Assembly (NCBI GenBank): GCA_963558655.1
Contig: CAUWHJ010000001.1
Span: 62,001-126,000, forward strand
From: UMGS1590 sp963558655
GTDB taxonomy: Bacteria > Bacillota > Peptococcia > Peptococcales > Peptococcaceae
Direction: 5' to 3'
Length of the DNA stretch: 64,000 nucleotides
The position numbers and the translations under genes were made by a program. Shown here in pieces: positions 25,974 through 34,321 of this stretch; position 1 is the stretch's first letter, and each line of letters opens with the position of its first letter. The notes below the pieces were generated by a model. The model was given only the letters and a program-made list of their open reading frames with translations. It had not been told where the DNA came from and did not search any database.

Positions 25974-26384
25974 TCAGTCAAATTTTTCATCAAGTGGCTT
26001 GCTAGGCTGGTTGACCACAATCAGGCAATGGCCCTGGTCAAGCAGCGTGCGGGAGCCATGGAGCGCCAGCTTGACTTCATTGATTTCATCAAGGGAATCA
26101 ATAGCGGCTGGGTCAATAATCTGAACAGGAACTTCTTTTTTCAGTTTTGCCCAATAGAGATAGCCGGCTGGGTCAAACTTAGGGCCGTCATCTTTCTTTT
26201 TGCCCTTTGGTGCTTCTTCCGGTTCTTCCACAACAGGTGGTTCGGTGGCAGACAGCTTTGCATCGCCTTCAGGTGAAACAAAAACCTTGAAGTCGTTGGT
26301 GGTTAAGCCGCGCGCCAGGCAGTCTTCTACTTCATGCAGGGCGTGTGCAGCGTCGGTGAAATTGCTCTGTACAAATACATACAT
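25974..26384 (-). CDS. Small acidic cytoplasmic protein, possibly YflT-like
   Basis: The 136-residue product begins MYVFVQSNFTDAAHALHEVE, like the N-terminal beta-alpha unit of YflT/general-stress 17M domains (short strand then a helix that begins with a D-x-A segment). It ends with a LDQGHCLIVVN strand that fits the end of that fold. Between them is a charged, low-complexity linker (PPVVEEPEEAPKGKKKDDG). Family assignment is tentative. GAGGAGATATG precedes the start. Monocistronic. Confidence 0.55.
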   Translation of the reverse strand: MYVFVQSNFTDAAHALHEVEDCLARGLTTNDFKVFVSPEGDAKLSATEPPVVEEPEEAPKGKKKDDGPKFDPAGYLYWAKLKKEVPVQIIDPAAIDSLDEINEVKLALHGSRTLLDQGHCLIVVNQPSKPLDEKFD

Positions 26385-26459
26385 GGTTCATATCTCCTCT
26401 TTTATCAACGATGGCTGATTTCGTAAAGTCTATACCTAATATTCTACAAAACAAAGCAC

Positions 26460-26490
26460 GCGCCTGTCAACCGTAAAGGCCGACAGGCGC
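26460..26490 (-). terminator. Intrinsic terminator after alr
   Basis: GCGCCTGTC pairs with GACAGGCGC around a 13-base loop; moderate T-content follows on the minus strand. Confidence 0.7.
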
Positions 26491-26499
26491 TGATTTTGC

Positions 26500-27693
26500 T
26501 CAGTCAAACAAATACTGGGTTACTTTAACAATTTCGCCGTCCTTGAGGTACACACGAGGCACACGGCGGTTGATGTCGCAGAGAATTTCGTGAGGAATGG
26601 TTGGGATGCGTGCCACCACTTCTTCCACAGAAATGCGGTCATCGCCCTGGCTGCCGATGAGCACCACTTCATCGCCGATTTTTACATCTGGCACACCGGT
26701 AACATCAATCATGCACTGGTCCATGCACACACGGCCCACCATCTTGCAGCGTTTGCCGTGAACGAGCACTTCGCCGTTGTTGCTCATCAGGCGCATCCAG
26801 CCGTCTGCATAGCCGATAGGCAACGTAGCGATGACATCGCCTTCCGATGTTTCATAGGTGCCGCCATAGCTGATGCGTTCGCCGGCGTGTTCCTTCTTCA
26901 CATTGGAGATGCGTGCCTTGAGACTGAGCACCGGCTTTACGTCGATGTTTTGATTCTGGGTTTCATCGCTTGGGTAAATGCCGTAGAGAATAATCCCAGG
27001 GCGAACCATATCGAGGAAGTATTCCGGATGGTCAACAATCACAGCGCTGTTGCCGCAGTGGCGAATCTTTGGCGTGAGACCGCGTTCGGCAAGACCGTTG
27101 AGGAAGAAGTTGTAGCGTTCCCACTGCAAATGGCAGTAGGTCTTGTCGGCGTAGTCGGCTTTTGCAAAGTGGGTGAAAAGACCGGTAAATTCCACATTTG
27201 GCAGTGCGAGAATTTCCTGGATTTTGTCAAGGCTTTCTTCCGTTGGCAGGAAGCCGATGCGACCCATGCCGGTGTCGCACTTAATATGAATCATCGCCGT
27301 TTTGCCCTGTTCCACGGCGGCATCGCTCATGGCTTTGGCAAGGTCGTAAGTATAAACGGCTTGCTGAATGTCGTACTTAATCAGTTCGGCAGCACGCTGC
27401 ACTTCGGTGTAGCCGAGAATCAGAATAGGCACATCGGTGAAACCGGCTTTGCGGATTTCCAATGCTTCGTCTAAGAGGGCGACACAAAGAAAATCGGCAC
27501 CATTTTCCAGAAGCGTTGGGATAATATCCACAGCACCATGGCCGTAGGCGTTGGCCTTTACAACGGCGGCAACGTGACGATCTTTGCCAGCGCGTGCGCG
27601 AATGGAAGAAATGGTGAAAGCGAGGGCATCGAGGTCAATTTCAGCCCACACCGGACGAATGTGCATGAGAGTGTCTTTTGGTAGCGTTTCCAT
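26500..27693 (-). CDS. alr: Alanine racemase
   Basis: The 397-residue enzyme interconverts L- and D-alanine for peptidoglycan. The PLP-lysine lies in AVVKANAYGHG (Lys46), the second catalytic residue (Tyr) is in RISYGGTY, and DTGMGRIGF, HFAKAD and RPGIILYG are conserved cofactor or substrate blocks. ATG 27693 with AAGGAGG 8 bases upstream is preferred over longer frames. Downstream is a terminator; upstream is a 33-base AT-rich inverted repeat (ATTTGCT ... AGCAAAT, 27721-27753) in the leader. Confidence 0.95.
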   Translation of the reverse strand: METLPKDTLMHIRPVWAEIDLDALAFTISSIRARAGKDRHVAAVVKANAYGHGAVDIIPTLLENGADFLCVALLDEALEIRKAGFTDVPILILGYTEVQRAAELIKYDIQQAVYTYDLAKAMSDAAVEQGKTAMIHIKCDTGMGRIGFLPTEESLDKIQEILALPNVEFTGLFTHFAKADYADKTYCHLQWERYNFFLNGLAERGLTPKIRHCGNSAVIVDHPEYFLDMVRPGIILYGIYPSDETQNQNIDVKPVLSLKARISNVKKEHAGERISYGGTYETSEGDVIATLPIGYADGWMRLMSNNGEVLVHGKRCKMVGRVCMDQCMIDVTGVPDVKIGDEVVLIGSQGDDRISVEEVVARIPTIPHEILCDINRRVPRVYLKDGEIVKVTQYLFD

Positions 27694-27720
27694 AATATAA
27701 GAAACCTCCTTACTAATATG

Positions 27721-27753
27721 ATTTGCTTTAATAATTAAAATTTTATAGCAAAT
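27721..27753. repeat. AT-rich inverted repeat in the alr leader
   Basis: ATTTGCT (27721-27727) and its complement AGCAAAT (27747-27753) surround an AT-rich centre; it may be a weak regulatory stem. The 27694-28150 interval is otherwise occupied by the ribD promoter, FMN riboswitch and hairpins. Confidence 0.3.
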
Positions 27754-27850
27754 CCGCCAATAATACAAGATGCCTGGGATTTATTTCTGAGAAAGGTTAT
27801 TTATAGATATTTTTTTGCAAAAGTTGGTGAAAAATTTTTCTGAAAACAAC

Positions 27851-27879
27851 TTGACAGTTGGCGCGTGGAAGCCTATAGT
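27851..27879 (+). promoter_or_regulatory. Promoter of the riboflavin operon
   Basis: TTGACA (27851-27856), 17-base spacer, TATAGT (27874-27879), about 25 bases before the riboswitch. Confidence 0.85.
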
Positions 27880-27901
27880 GAAATTAACAAGTGCATAGAA
27901 A

Positions 27902-28021
27902 GTCTTCAGGGCGGGGTGCAATTCCCCACCGGCGGTAAAGCCCGCGAGCGTGTCCAAGATGGACAATACGCATGATTCGGTGAAACTCCGAAGCCGACAG
28001 TATAGTCTGGATGAAAGAAGA
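27902..28021 (+). promoter_or_regulatory. FMN riboswitch (RFN element)
   Basis: The invariant RFN blocks are present in order: GGGCGGGGTGCAATTCCCC, ACCGGCGGTAAAGCCCGCGA, GATTCGGTGAAACTCCG and AGCCGACAGTATAGTCTGG, each recognisable against known RFN consensus. It controls ribD-ribE-ribBA-ribH by transcription attenuation or translation control, given the hairpins downstream. Confidence 0.95.
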
Positions 28022-28055
28022 TGCAACACGCGGCCGATGGTCGTGTGTGATGGCT

Positions 28056-28087
28056 CTGGAATGTGGTGACATTCCAGTTTTATTTTT
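28056..28087 (+). terminator. RFN-controlled terminator hairpin
   Basis: CTGGAATG and CATTCCAG form a short strong stem followed by TTTTATTTTT, 35 bases after the RFN element and before the first gene; likely the FMN-dependent terminator. Confidence 0.75.
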
Positions 28088-28103
28088 ATATGGCCTTTTT
28101 ATA

Positions 28104-28135
28104 AGCCCTGAACGGTATGCGTTCAGGGCTATTTT
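28104..28135 (+). promoter_or_regulatory. Second hairpin before ribD
   Basis: AGCCCTGAAC pairs with GTTCAGGGCT around a 7-base loop, followed by ATTTTTG and then the ribD ribosome site. Its left arm is complementary to TTCAGGGC at the start of the RFN element (27905-27912), so it could compete with riboswitch folding, or act as a second terminator or RBS-adjacent stem. Confidence 0.5.
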
Positions 28136-28150
28136 TGTGAGGTGACAAAG

Positions 28151-29257
28151 ATGAATGATCAAGATTATATGCGACGAGCGCTGGCGCTTGCCGAACGTGG
28201 ACGCGGCTGGACAGCGCCGAATCCGATGGTAGGTGCTGTTATTGTGCGTGATGGGCGTATTATCGCTGAAGGCTGGCATGTGCGCTATGGCGAGCTGCAT
28301 GCCGAGCGAGCGGCGTTGGCACAGGCGGTAGAAGATGTGCGTGGTGCGACGATGTACGTAACATTGGAGTCTTGTTGTCATCAAGGTAAGCAGCCGCCTT
28401 GTACTGAGGCTATTATTGCCAGTGGCATCAAGCGTGTTGTCATTGGTTCGGCGGATGCCAATCCGCTCGTTGCCGGGAAAGGTGTGGCGCAGTTACGAGC
28501 GAATGGTATTGTAGTGACGGAAAATGTGTTGCGGGCTGAATGTGATGCACTTAACGAAGTTTTTCTGCACTACATTCGTGAACAAATGCCCTATGTGGTG
28601 CTCAAAACGGCAATGACCTTGGATGGCAAAATTGCTACGCGTACAGGTGCTTCGCGGTGGGTGACTGGTGAAGCAGCACGTGCGCATGGTCATGGATTGC
28701 GCCAACGTTACAGTGCCATCATGGTTGGTGTTGGAACGATACTGGCGGACGATCCGCTGCTTACTTGTCGCATCGAGAAGAGATGTAATCCGTTGCGTAT
28801 TGTTTGCGACACGCATTTGTGCACACCGCTTCATGCACAGCTTGTGCGCACGGCGCATGATGTGCCGACGCTTTTTGCAACCTGTGAAAAAACAGAGGCG
28901 CGTATAAAGGGTTACGAAGAGGCTGGTTGCCATGTTTGGACGCTGCCGGAGAAGAATGGACATGTTGACCTTGTGGCACTGATGCGGCGGTTGGGTGCGA
29001 AGGGCATTGATAGCGTGCTTATCGAAGGTGGTGGCACTTTGGCTTGGACAATGCTTGAAAGTGGGTTGGTGCAAAAAATTTATAGTTACATTGCACCGAA
29101 ACTTTTCGGTGGATGTGCCGCTAAAACGCCCATCGAAGGTGAAGGTGTGGCTTGGCCCGAAGAAGGTGCACAGCTTGCATTGAAAGAGATAACGCGCTTG
29201 GGAGATGATCTGCTCATTGAAAGTGAGGTGATAAATCATGTTCACAGGTCTTGTTGA
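28151..29257 (+). CDS. ribD: Bifunctional pyrimidine deaminase/reductase
   Basis: The N-terminal deaminase domain has the zinc His-Ala-Glu at residues 50-52 (GELHAERAAL) and the Cys pair in ESCCHQGKQPPC. The C-terminal reductase domain has VLKTAMTLDGKIAT, GVGTILADDPLLT and LIEGGGTLAWTMLES. It converts diaminohydroxyphosphoribosylaminopyrimidine to the ribitylamino intermediate of riboflavin synthesis. ATG 28151 follows GAGGTG at suitable distance; a GTG at 28142 lacks a ribosome site. It overlaps ribE by 20 bases. Controlled by the RFN element. Confidence 0.96.
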   Translation: MNDQDYMRRALALAERGRGWTAPNPMVGAVIVRDGRIIAEGWHVRYGELHAERAALAQAVEDVRGATMYVTLESCCHQGKQPPCTEAIIASGIKRVVIGSADANPLVAGKGVAQLRANGIVVTENVLRAECDALNEVFLHYIREQMPYVVLKTAMTLDGKIATRTGASRWVTGEAARAHGHGLRQRYSAIMVGVGTILADDPLLTCRIEKRCNPLRIVCDTHLCTPLHAQLVRTAHDVPTLFATCEKTEARIKGYEEAGCHVWTLPEKNGHVDLVALMRRLGAKGIDSVLIEGGGTLAWTMLESGLVQKIYSYIAPKLFGGCAAKTPIEGEGVAWPEEGAQLALKEITRLGDDLLIESEVINHVHRSC

Positions 29258-29885
29258 AGAAGTGGGGCAGGTGCGCCGCATCATCCGCGGTTCTCACTCC
29301 GCTGTGCTTGAGATTGCTTGTCATACGGTGCTTGAAGGGACAAAGATTGGTGACAGCATCGCTGTGGATGGTATCTGTCTCACAGTGACGGCTCTTTCAC
29401 CAGCGTATTTTTCTGCAGATGTCATGCCTGAGACGCTGCTGCGCTCTAATTTGAGCACGTTGAGCAGAGGCAGTGTTGTTAACCTTGAGCGTGCATTGAC
29501 GGCAAATGGACGTTTTGGCGGGCACATTGTCAGCGGGCATATTGATGGCACTGGTACAATTACGCGTATTCATCGCGACGACACCGCTATTTGGTACACC
29601 ATTACCTGTCATGCGGCACTCTTGCGTTACATCGTCGAGAAAGGTTCGGTGGCGATTGATGGCATTAGTCTCACTGTGGCGCGTGTGACGACGCAGGATT
29701 TTTCCGTTAGTGCCATACAGCATACGGTTGCTGTAACCACATTGGGCAAGAGACGTGAAGGCGATGTGGTGAATCTTGAATGTGACATTATTGGAAAATA
29801 TGTAGCGAAGCTGCTCGGTTCGGTGGAGAACCTATCGACAAAGAGCGCTATGAGTTTAGAATTTTTGGCTGAACATGGTTTTTAA
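29238..29885 (+). CDS. ribE: Riboflavin synthase alpha chain
   Basis: The 215-residue protein has two lumazine-binding repeats, each with the FTGLVEE-type start (residue 1 block) and the internal SGHIDGTG and GISLTV motifs; VDGICLTVT is in the first repeat. It dismutates two 6,7-dimethyl-8-ribityllumazine molecules to riboflavin plus pyrimidine. The start overlaps the ribD stop region by 20 bases, suggesting translational coupling; GAGGTG lies upstream. Second gene of the RFN operon. Confidence 0.96.
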   Translation: MFTGLVEEVGQVRRIIRGSHSAVLEIACHTVLEGTKIGDSIAVDGICLTVTALSPAYFSADVMPETLLRSNLSTLSRGSVVNLERALTANGRFGGHIVSGHIDGTGTITRIHRDDTAIWYTITCHAALLRYIVEKGSVAIDGISLTVARVTTQDFSVSAIQHTVAVTTLGKRREGDVVNLECDIIGKYVAKLLGSVENLSTKSAMSLEFLAEHGF

Positions 29886-29897
29886 GGAGGATGTTAT

Positions 29898-31100
29898 ATG
29901 GTAACTTTTAACACCATCGAGCAAGCGCTGGCAGATTTACGCGCTGGTAAGCTCATTCTTGTCACCGATGATGCCGACCGTGAAAACGAAGGTGATCTCA
30001 TTTGTGCGGCTGAATTTGCCACCACCGAAAATGTGAACTTTATGGCGACCCATGCCAAGGGGCTCATTTGTATGCCGATGAGCGCTGAATATATTGAAAA
30101 ACTGTGCCTGCCGCAGATGGTGACCACCAACACCGATAACCACGAGACGGCATTTACTGTGTCGATTGACCATATTGCCACGACGACCGGCATTTCAGCC
30201 GAAGAACGTGGCCTGACAGCACGTGCCTGTGTTGATCCAGCGGCCTGCCCCGAAGACTTTCGACGTCCAGGGCATATGTTCCCTTTGCTTGCCAGAAAAA
30301 ATGGTGTACTAGAACGCAATGGCCATACCGAAGCAACGGTTGACCTTTGCCGTTTGGCAGGTTTGAAAGAGGTTGGCCTTTGTTGTGAAATCATGCGTGA
30401 TGATGGCACTATGATGCGTACCGCCGAACTTGCTGAATTGGCAAAAGAATGGGCGCTTACCTTTATTACCATCAAGGATTTGCAGAACTATCGCAAGAGC
30501 CACGAGGTTTTTGTGGAGCAGGCCGCTTGTGTAAAGATGCCGACGATATACGGCAGCTTTATTGCCTATGGTTTTGTCAACCGCCTTAATGGTGAGCACC
30601 ATGTGGCGCTCGTCAAGGGTGACCTCGCAGATGGCGAAAACGTGCTCGTGCGTGTTCATTCCGAATGTCTCACCGGTGACACCTTTGGTTCTTTACGCTG
30701 TGATTGTGGTCAGCAGTTTTCTGCAGCCATGACACAAATTGAAACAGAGGGGCGTGGCGTGCTTCTTTATATGCGCCAAGAAGGTCGTGGCATTGGTCTT
30801 ATCAATAAACTGCGCGCTTACGAGCTGCAAGATCAGGGCATGGATACTTTGGAAGCCAATCTCGCCCTGGGCTTTGCTGCCGATGAACGTGAATATTATA
30901 TTGGCGCCCAGATTTTACGGGCTTTGGGTGTGAAAAGCATGCGTCTGCTAACCAACAACCCCGATAAAATCTATCAGCTTGAGGCATTTGGCATGGAAAT
31001 CTTAGAACGAGTACCCATTCAAATACCAGCCAATGACTACGACCGTTTTTACCTTGCAACCAAACAGGACCGCATGGGCCATTATTTACAGGTGAAATGA
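29898..31100 (+). CDS. ribBA: Bifunctional DHBP synthase / GTP cyclohydrolase II
   Basis: Residues ~1-200 are 3,4-dihydroxy-2-butanone-4-phosphate synthase (VTDDADRENEGDL, RRPGHMFPL, GHTEATVDLCRLAG). Residues ~205-400 are GTP cyclohydrolase II with the zinc ligands in HSECLTGDTFGSLRCDCG, YMRQEGRGIGL and RLLTNNPDK. It makes both entry compounds of riboflavin synthesis. GGAGG lies 8 bases before the start. Third gene of the RFN operon, 12 bases after ribE. Confidence 0.96.
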   Translation: MVTFNTIEQALADLRAGKLILVTDDADRENEGDLICAAEFATTENVNFMATHAKGLICMPMSAEYIEKLCLPQMVTTNTDNHETAFTVSIDHIATTTGISAEERGLTARACVDPAACPEDFRRPGHMFPLLARKNGVLERNGHTEATVDLCRLAGLKEVGLCCEIMRDDGTMMRTAELAELAKEWALTFITIKDLQNYRKSHEVFVEQAACVKMPTIYGSFIAYGFVNRLNGEHHVALVKGDLADGENVLVRVHSECLTGDTFGSLRCDCGQQFSAAMTQIETEGRGVLLYMRQEGRGIGLINKLRAYELQDQGMDTLEANLALGFAADEREYYIGAQILRALGVKSMRLLTNNPDKIYQLEAFGMEILERVPIQIPANDYDRFYLATKQDRMGHYLQVK

Positions 31101-31119
31101 ATTGAAAGGATGAAACATC

Positions 31120-31587
31120 ATGCATACTTATGAAGGAAAACTTGTTGCCGATGGCTTGAAAATCGGCATTGCTGCTGCTCGTTTTAATGAATTCATCGTC
31201 GCTAAACTTATTGACGGTGCCCGTGATGCGCTTTTGCGTCACGATGTCAGAGAAGAGGACATTGATCTTGCCTGGGTGCCGGGGGCTTTTGAACTTCCGT
31301 TCATTGCCAAGAAAATGGTTGAAGGTGGAAAATATGATGCGGTCATTTGCCTTGGTGCTGTCATTCGCGGCGCCACCAGCCACTATGATCTCGTTTGCAA
31401 CGAAACCGCTAAGGGAATTGCCCACATTTCGCTAGACAGCGGCGTGCCTGTGCTTTTCGGTGTTGTCACCACAGAAAACATTGAACAAGCCATTGAGCGC
31501 GCCGGAACCAAAGCCGGCAACAAAGGGTATGATACGGCCATTGCTGCCATCGAAATGGCCAACCTGGTGCGCGATATTGGGGCGTGA
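31120..31587 (+). CDS. ribH: 6,7-dimethyl-8-ribityllumazine synthase
   Basis: The 155-residue protein has AAARFNEFIV, VPGAFELPF, GAVIRGATSHYDLVCNE and VPVLFGVVTTEN, all conserved lumazine-synthase blocks. It condenses the DHBP and the ribitylaminopyrimidine to lumazine; usually it forms 60-mers or pentamers. Ribosome site GAAAGGATG. Last gene of the operon, ending at a bidirectional terminator. Nothing unusual is visible. Confidence 0.96.
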   Translation: MHTYEGKLVADGLKIGIAAARFNEFIVAKLIDGARDALLRHDVREEDIDLAWVPGAFELPFIAKKMVEGGKYDAVICLGAVIRGATSHYDLVCNETAKGIAHISLDSGVPVLFGVVTTENIEQAIERAGTKAGNKGYDTAIAAIEMANLVRDIGA

Positions 31588-31597
31588 AACATGCAAA

Positions 31598-31640
31598 AAG
31601 CGCGCATCACAGTGTGAGCACACTGCGATACGCGCTTCTT
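31598..31640. terminator. Bidirectional intrinsic terminator
   Basis: A 17-bp stem with two G-U pairs (left arm from 31598, right arm ending 31637) around TGAG. It separates ribH from the convergent operon. Confidence 0.85.
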
Positions 31641-32374
31641 CAGGCAATTTGATGGATAAAGTCGAGTTTTCTATAATAATCCAGTTCAACAAAGTCGGTG
31701 GGTGTTACATGGGCGGCATTTTTCTGGAAGTAGTTTAGCTCGACGAGTTCCAACATGAGATAGACAAATTGCGAGCAAAAGAGACTGTTTTGTTTGGGGC
31801 GGATTTTTAGAAATAAACCAAGAAGATTGTAAGCACTGCCCTGACGGTTAATCAAGCGCACTTTTTCAAGCATTCTGCGTTTTTGTTCGTAGGTGGCTGG
31901 TAGGCGATAGACCATGACGGAAGCGCCATCTTTGTCGATGAGTTGTTCAAGCGCTTCTGCATTTAACCCGGGAGAGACACGGTTTTCGCCGCCGTTGTAG
32001 CTGATGAGGGTGCAGAGGTCAGCATCAAAGGCGAGGGAAACGTGATTGTATGTGCGTCGGGTGAAAAGTCCGATCAATTCGCTGGGAGCACTTTTAGAGC
32101 TGGTGATGACAAGATAAATATAGCCATCGTTTAAGGATTGGGCTGCCAACTCAAAGTAGGCATCATTCAATGCGCCCTGGCTGGCGTAGGAGAAAAGACG
32201 GTGGCGTGGCAGTGTTTGTGCGATTTCTCGCAGATTTTGTCGAGAAAGGGCGTGTGCGGCCTCACCGGCTGCTTGATAAGCGTCCAGTGGTCCTCGTTGT
32301 AAACGTGATTGCATGAGGAGCAGAAGGCAGGTCGCTGTCAGCCCTTTGTGAAAAAGTTGGCGTTTGTTTTTCAT
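31640..32374 (-). CDS. Putative permuted NlpC/P60-like (C92/YiiX-type) hydrolase
   Basis: The 244-residue protein begins with a hydrophobic segment (GLTATCLLLLMQS) that could be a signal anchor. The domain LVITSSKSAPSELIGLFTRRTYNHVSLAFD contains the catalytic His context (YNHVSL) and LFCSQFVYLML the catalytic Cys in permuted papain-like amidases. It fits the YiiX/C92 type; substrate unknown, perhaps lipid- or peptide-linked amides. It follows the DUF4097 gene by 26 bases and is probably the last gene of the PadR operon. Family call is by motif only. Confidence 0.6.
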   Translation of the reverse strand: MKNKRQLFHKGLTATCLLLLMQSRLQRGPLDAYQAAGEAAHALSRQNLREIAQTLPRHRLFSYASQGALNDAYFELAAQSLNDGYIYLVITSSKSAPSELIGLFTRRTYNHVSLAFDADLCTLISYNGGENRVSPGLNAEALEQLIDKDGASVMVYRLPATYEQKRRMLEKVRLINRQGSAYNLLGLFLKIRPKQNSLFCSQFVYLMLELVELNYFQKNAAHVTPTDFVELDYYRKLDFIHQIA

Positions 32375-32400
32375 TGGTCACTTCCTCTCTGTTGTCATGT

Positions 32401-33267
32401 TTAACGGAAAATGATTTCGCCCATATCGGCGCTGATGGAGAGGCTACCTGTTGGCGTGCCTTGCGGCGTGCGGCGATAATGGTTGGCGACGACGTCGTCG
32501 GTATCCAAGAGATTGCCGCCCCAACTGTCGGGAGCGGTGATATTGCCCATGTCGGTGTTGGCGTCGATGAGGAGGCCGGCTCTGCTTTCTGGCGAAAGTG
32601 TAAGCTCTGCGTTGCCCGTGTTGACTTCGATGGTGGCGTCGCCGTTAAAGGTGAGGTTTTCGCCTGTCAAGGTACCCATGGCAACGTCGATATCGCTTTG
32701 GCTGAGAGTGGTGCCTGTCAGCGTGAGACTGCCCAGTGCCAGATCGGCGGTGAATCGTGTAGCTTGCAAGCTATCGACACTGAGATTGCCCATAGCGAGC
32801 GTGAGCTGTATGCTGTCATAGGTGGCCGCTGGCAGATAGAGGATGATGCTGCCATCATTGGCATAGGCTTCGCGTTCGGCGTCTGGTAAGAGCCAGAGAA
32901 AACCGGTGAGGATCTGTTCGATGTTCGATCGGGAAATGGTGTAGTTTTCGTCGCGCAGTTGCAGTATGCCGTCCTGCACGTTGGCGTGGACCGGTGTGTT
33001 TTCACGAGTGCCTTCGATGTGGTACTCAAGGTACGCGTGCGTGTCGTCTGATGGACGGATCTCCATGCTGCAGACGGAGAGGTCTGCATCGAGCGCTGTA
33101 AAATCGTCGAGCAGCGTTTTCTCCTGGTCGTAGCGCTGCAAGCGCGCGCCGGCGATATTCTGGGCGTCGTCGATGCCGCCGGCTAGGGCGCCACCGGCGC
33201 ATAATACGATACCGGCGAGACAGAGGACGAGGCTGAGAATGAGCAGTATTTTATTGAACTTTTTCAT
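32401..33267 (-). CDS. DUF4097-family beta-repeat membrane/surface protein
   Basis: The N-terminal ~30 residues form a signal or signal anchor (LLILSLVLCLAGIVLCAGG). From ~60 on, repeated beta-strand units (SIQLTLAMGNLSVDSLQA, RFTADLALGSLTLTG, DIDVAMGTLTGENLTF, IEVNTGNAELTL) match the DUF4097 solenoid of adhesin-like proteins. It sits immediately downstream of DUF1700, the usual Firmicute pair. It is secreted or anchored outside the membrane. Controlled probably by the PadR protein of this operon. Confidence 0.8.
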   Translation of the reverse strand: MKKFNKILLILSLVLCLAGIVLCAGGALAGGIDDAQNIAGARLQRYDQEKTLLDDFTALDADLSVCSMEIRPSDDTHAYLEYHIEGTRENTPVHANVQDGILQLRDENYTISRSNIEQILTGFLWLLPDAEREAYANDGSIILYLPAATYDSIQLTLAMGNLSVDSLQATRFTADLALGSLTLTGTTLSQSDIDVAMGTLTGENLTFNGDATIEVNTGNAELTLSPESRAGLLIDANTDMGNITAPDSWGGNLLDTDDVVANHYRRTPQGTPTGSLSISADMGEIIFR

Positions 33268-33270
33268 GGT

Positions 33271-33870
33271 TTACGCACGTCCTTTCTTGGAGAGACGATG
33301 AAAGAGAGTGACAACACCGTGCGCGATGACACGGCAGAGGGCAAGACCACAGGCAACGATGAGCAGTCCGGTGCCAAGTGCAAGGATACCGCCGCCGCAG
33401 ATGACAGCAGCTGCAGCCCATGAGTCGCCGGCCATACTAATGGCAGAGAGAATGAGACAGCCGCCGCTGTAAAAGAGGGCGGCATCGCAGGCAATGGCAG
33501 CAGCAATGATGGCCACCATCGCAGCACCGCCCGCTACGAGAAAGATGCCCCCAAAGAGAAGGCCAAGCCAGCCCAGTGGCGAGAGCAGCATGGCAATCGC
33601 GGCGATTTTCAGGGTGCGTGTGGTGTCATTTTTGTGCATGCTGCTGTCGTCATGCAGCAGATTTTGCAAAATCTCGCTTGCTGCTTCTTTTGGCGTGCCA
33701 AGATCGCGCATGGCCTGGGCTTCATTCTCTGGCCCGGCTTCCTCAAAATACTCTGTGAAGTAGTCCATGGCACTTTCGTAGTCATCTGGCGGCAGCTTGC
33801 GTAGATAGCGACTAAGCTCGGCGAGATATTCCTCTTTGCTGAGCATACGTTCGTAGGTTGTCTTATTCAT
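33271..33870 (-). CDS. DUF1700-family membrane protein
   Basis: The 199-residue protein begins with the DUF1700 cytoplasmic motif MNKTTYERMLSKEEYLAELSR and DYESAMDYFTEYFEEA, followed by a short linker and four hydrophobic spans (~95-190) with a charged tail RLSKKGRA. ATG 33870 (GAAGGGAGTATC before) is preferred over a longer open frame. It overlaps padR by 8 bases and precedes DUF4097 by 3 bases: a common PadR-DUF1700-DUF4097 operon, function unknown. Confidence 0.82.
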   Translation of the reverse strand: MNKTTYERMLSKEEYLAELSRYLRKLPPDDYESAMDYFTEYFEEAGPENEAQAMRDLGTPKEAASEILQNLLHDDSSMHKNDTTRTLKIAAIAMLLSPLGWLGLLFGGIFLVAGGAAMVAIIAAAIACDAALFYSGGCLILSAISMAGDSWAAAAVICGGGILALGTGLLIVACGLALCRVIAHGVVTLFHRLSKKGRA

Positions 33871-34183
33871 GGCGGATACTCCCTTCGATGATGCCGTCGA
33901 TGATGCCCTTGTATTCCTGCCATTCCTTTTGCAGGAAGGCCAGTTGGGTGCGGCCGGCATCGGTAAGATGGTAATATTTGCGTGTACGATTGTTGAATGC
34001 CTGAGCATAGGTTGTCAGAAAACCGTTCTGCTCCAGTTTCTTGAGAATGGGATAGAGCGTGGATTCTTTGATGTTGGCAACGAGCTTGATGGTTTGGCTG
34101 ATTTCGTAGCCGTAGGAATCCTTGTCTTTGACAATGGCGAGAATGAGGCATTCAATGAGCAGTGCTGACAATGGATAATACAC
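33863..34183 (-). CDS. PadR-family transcriptional regulator
   Basis: The 106-residue protein is a compact PadR winged helix: LIECLILAIVKDKDSYGYEIS, ESTLYPILKKLEQNGFLTTY with the T-L-Y-P signature, and RKYYHLTDAGRTQL. It starts at GTG after AAGGAGG. It represses its own operon by binding the palindrome at 34202-34237. Short PadR (subfamily 2) lacks a ligand-binding C-terminal domain apart from one helix. Effector unknown. Confidence 0.9.
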   Translation of the reverse strand: MYYPLSALLIECLILAIVKDKDSYGYEISQTIKLVANIKESTLYPILKKLEQNGFLTTYAQAFNNRTRKYYHLTDAGRTQLAFLQKEWQEYKGIIDGIIEGSIRHE

Positions 34184-34201
34184 GATGACACCTCCTTGAT
34201 A

Positions 34202-34237
34202 ATGTGTAGAATTTTTATATATAGAAATCCTACACAT
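34202..34237. promoter_or_regulatory. PadR-type palindromic operator
   Basis: ATGTGTAG (34202-34209) and CTACACAT (34230-34237) are complementary arms, containing the ATGT...ACAT features of PadR sites. The site lies immediately downstream of the -10 element of the operon's promoter. Confidence 0.7.
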
Positions 34238-34265
34238 ATACTACCACACGCATGAAAAATGTCAA
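34238..34265 (-). promoter_or_regulatory. Promoter of the PadR-DUF1700-DUF4097 operon
   Basis: Minus-strand TTGACA (34260-34265), 16-base spacer and TAGTAT (34238-34243); the palindrome abuts the start region. Confidence 0.75.
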
Positions 34266-34321
34266 GTGGAAAAATGATGCGAGATGTGTTACGATAGCGG
34301 TTATCAAAGGAGGGAAGCGTA

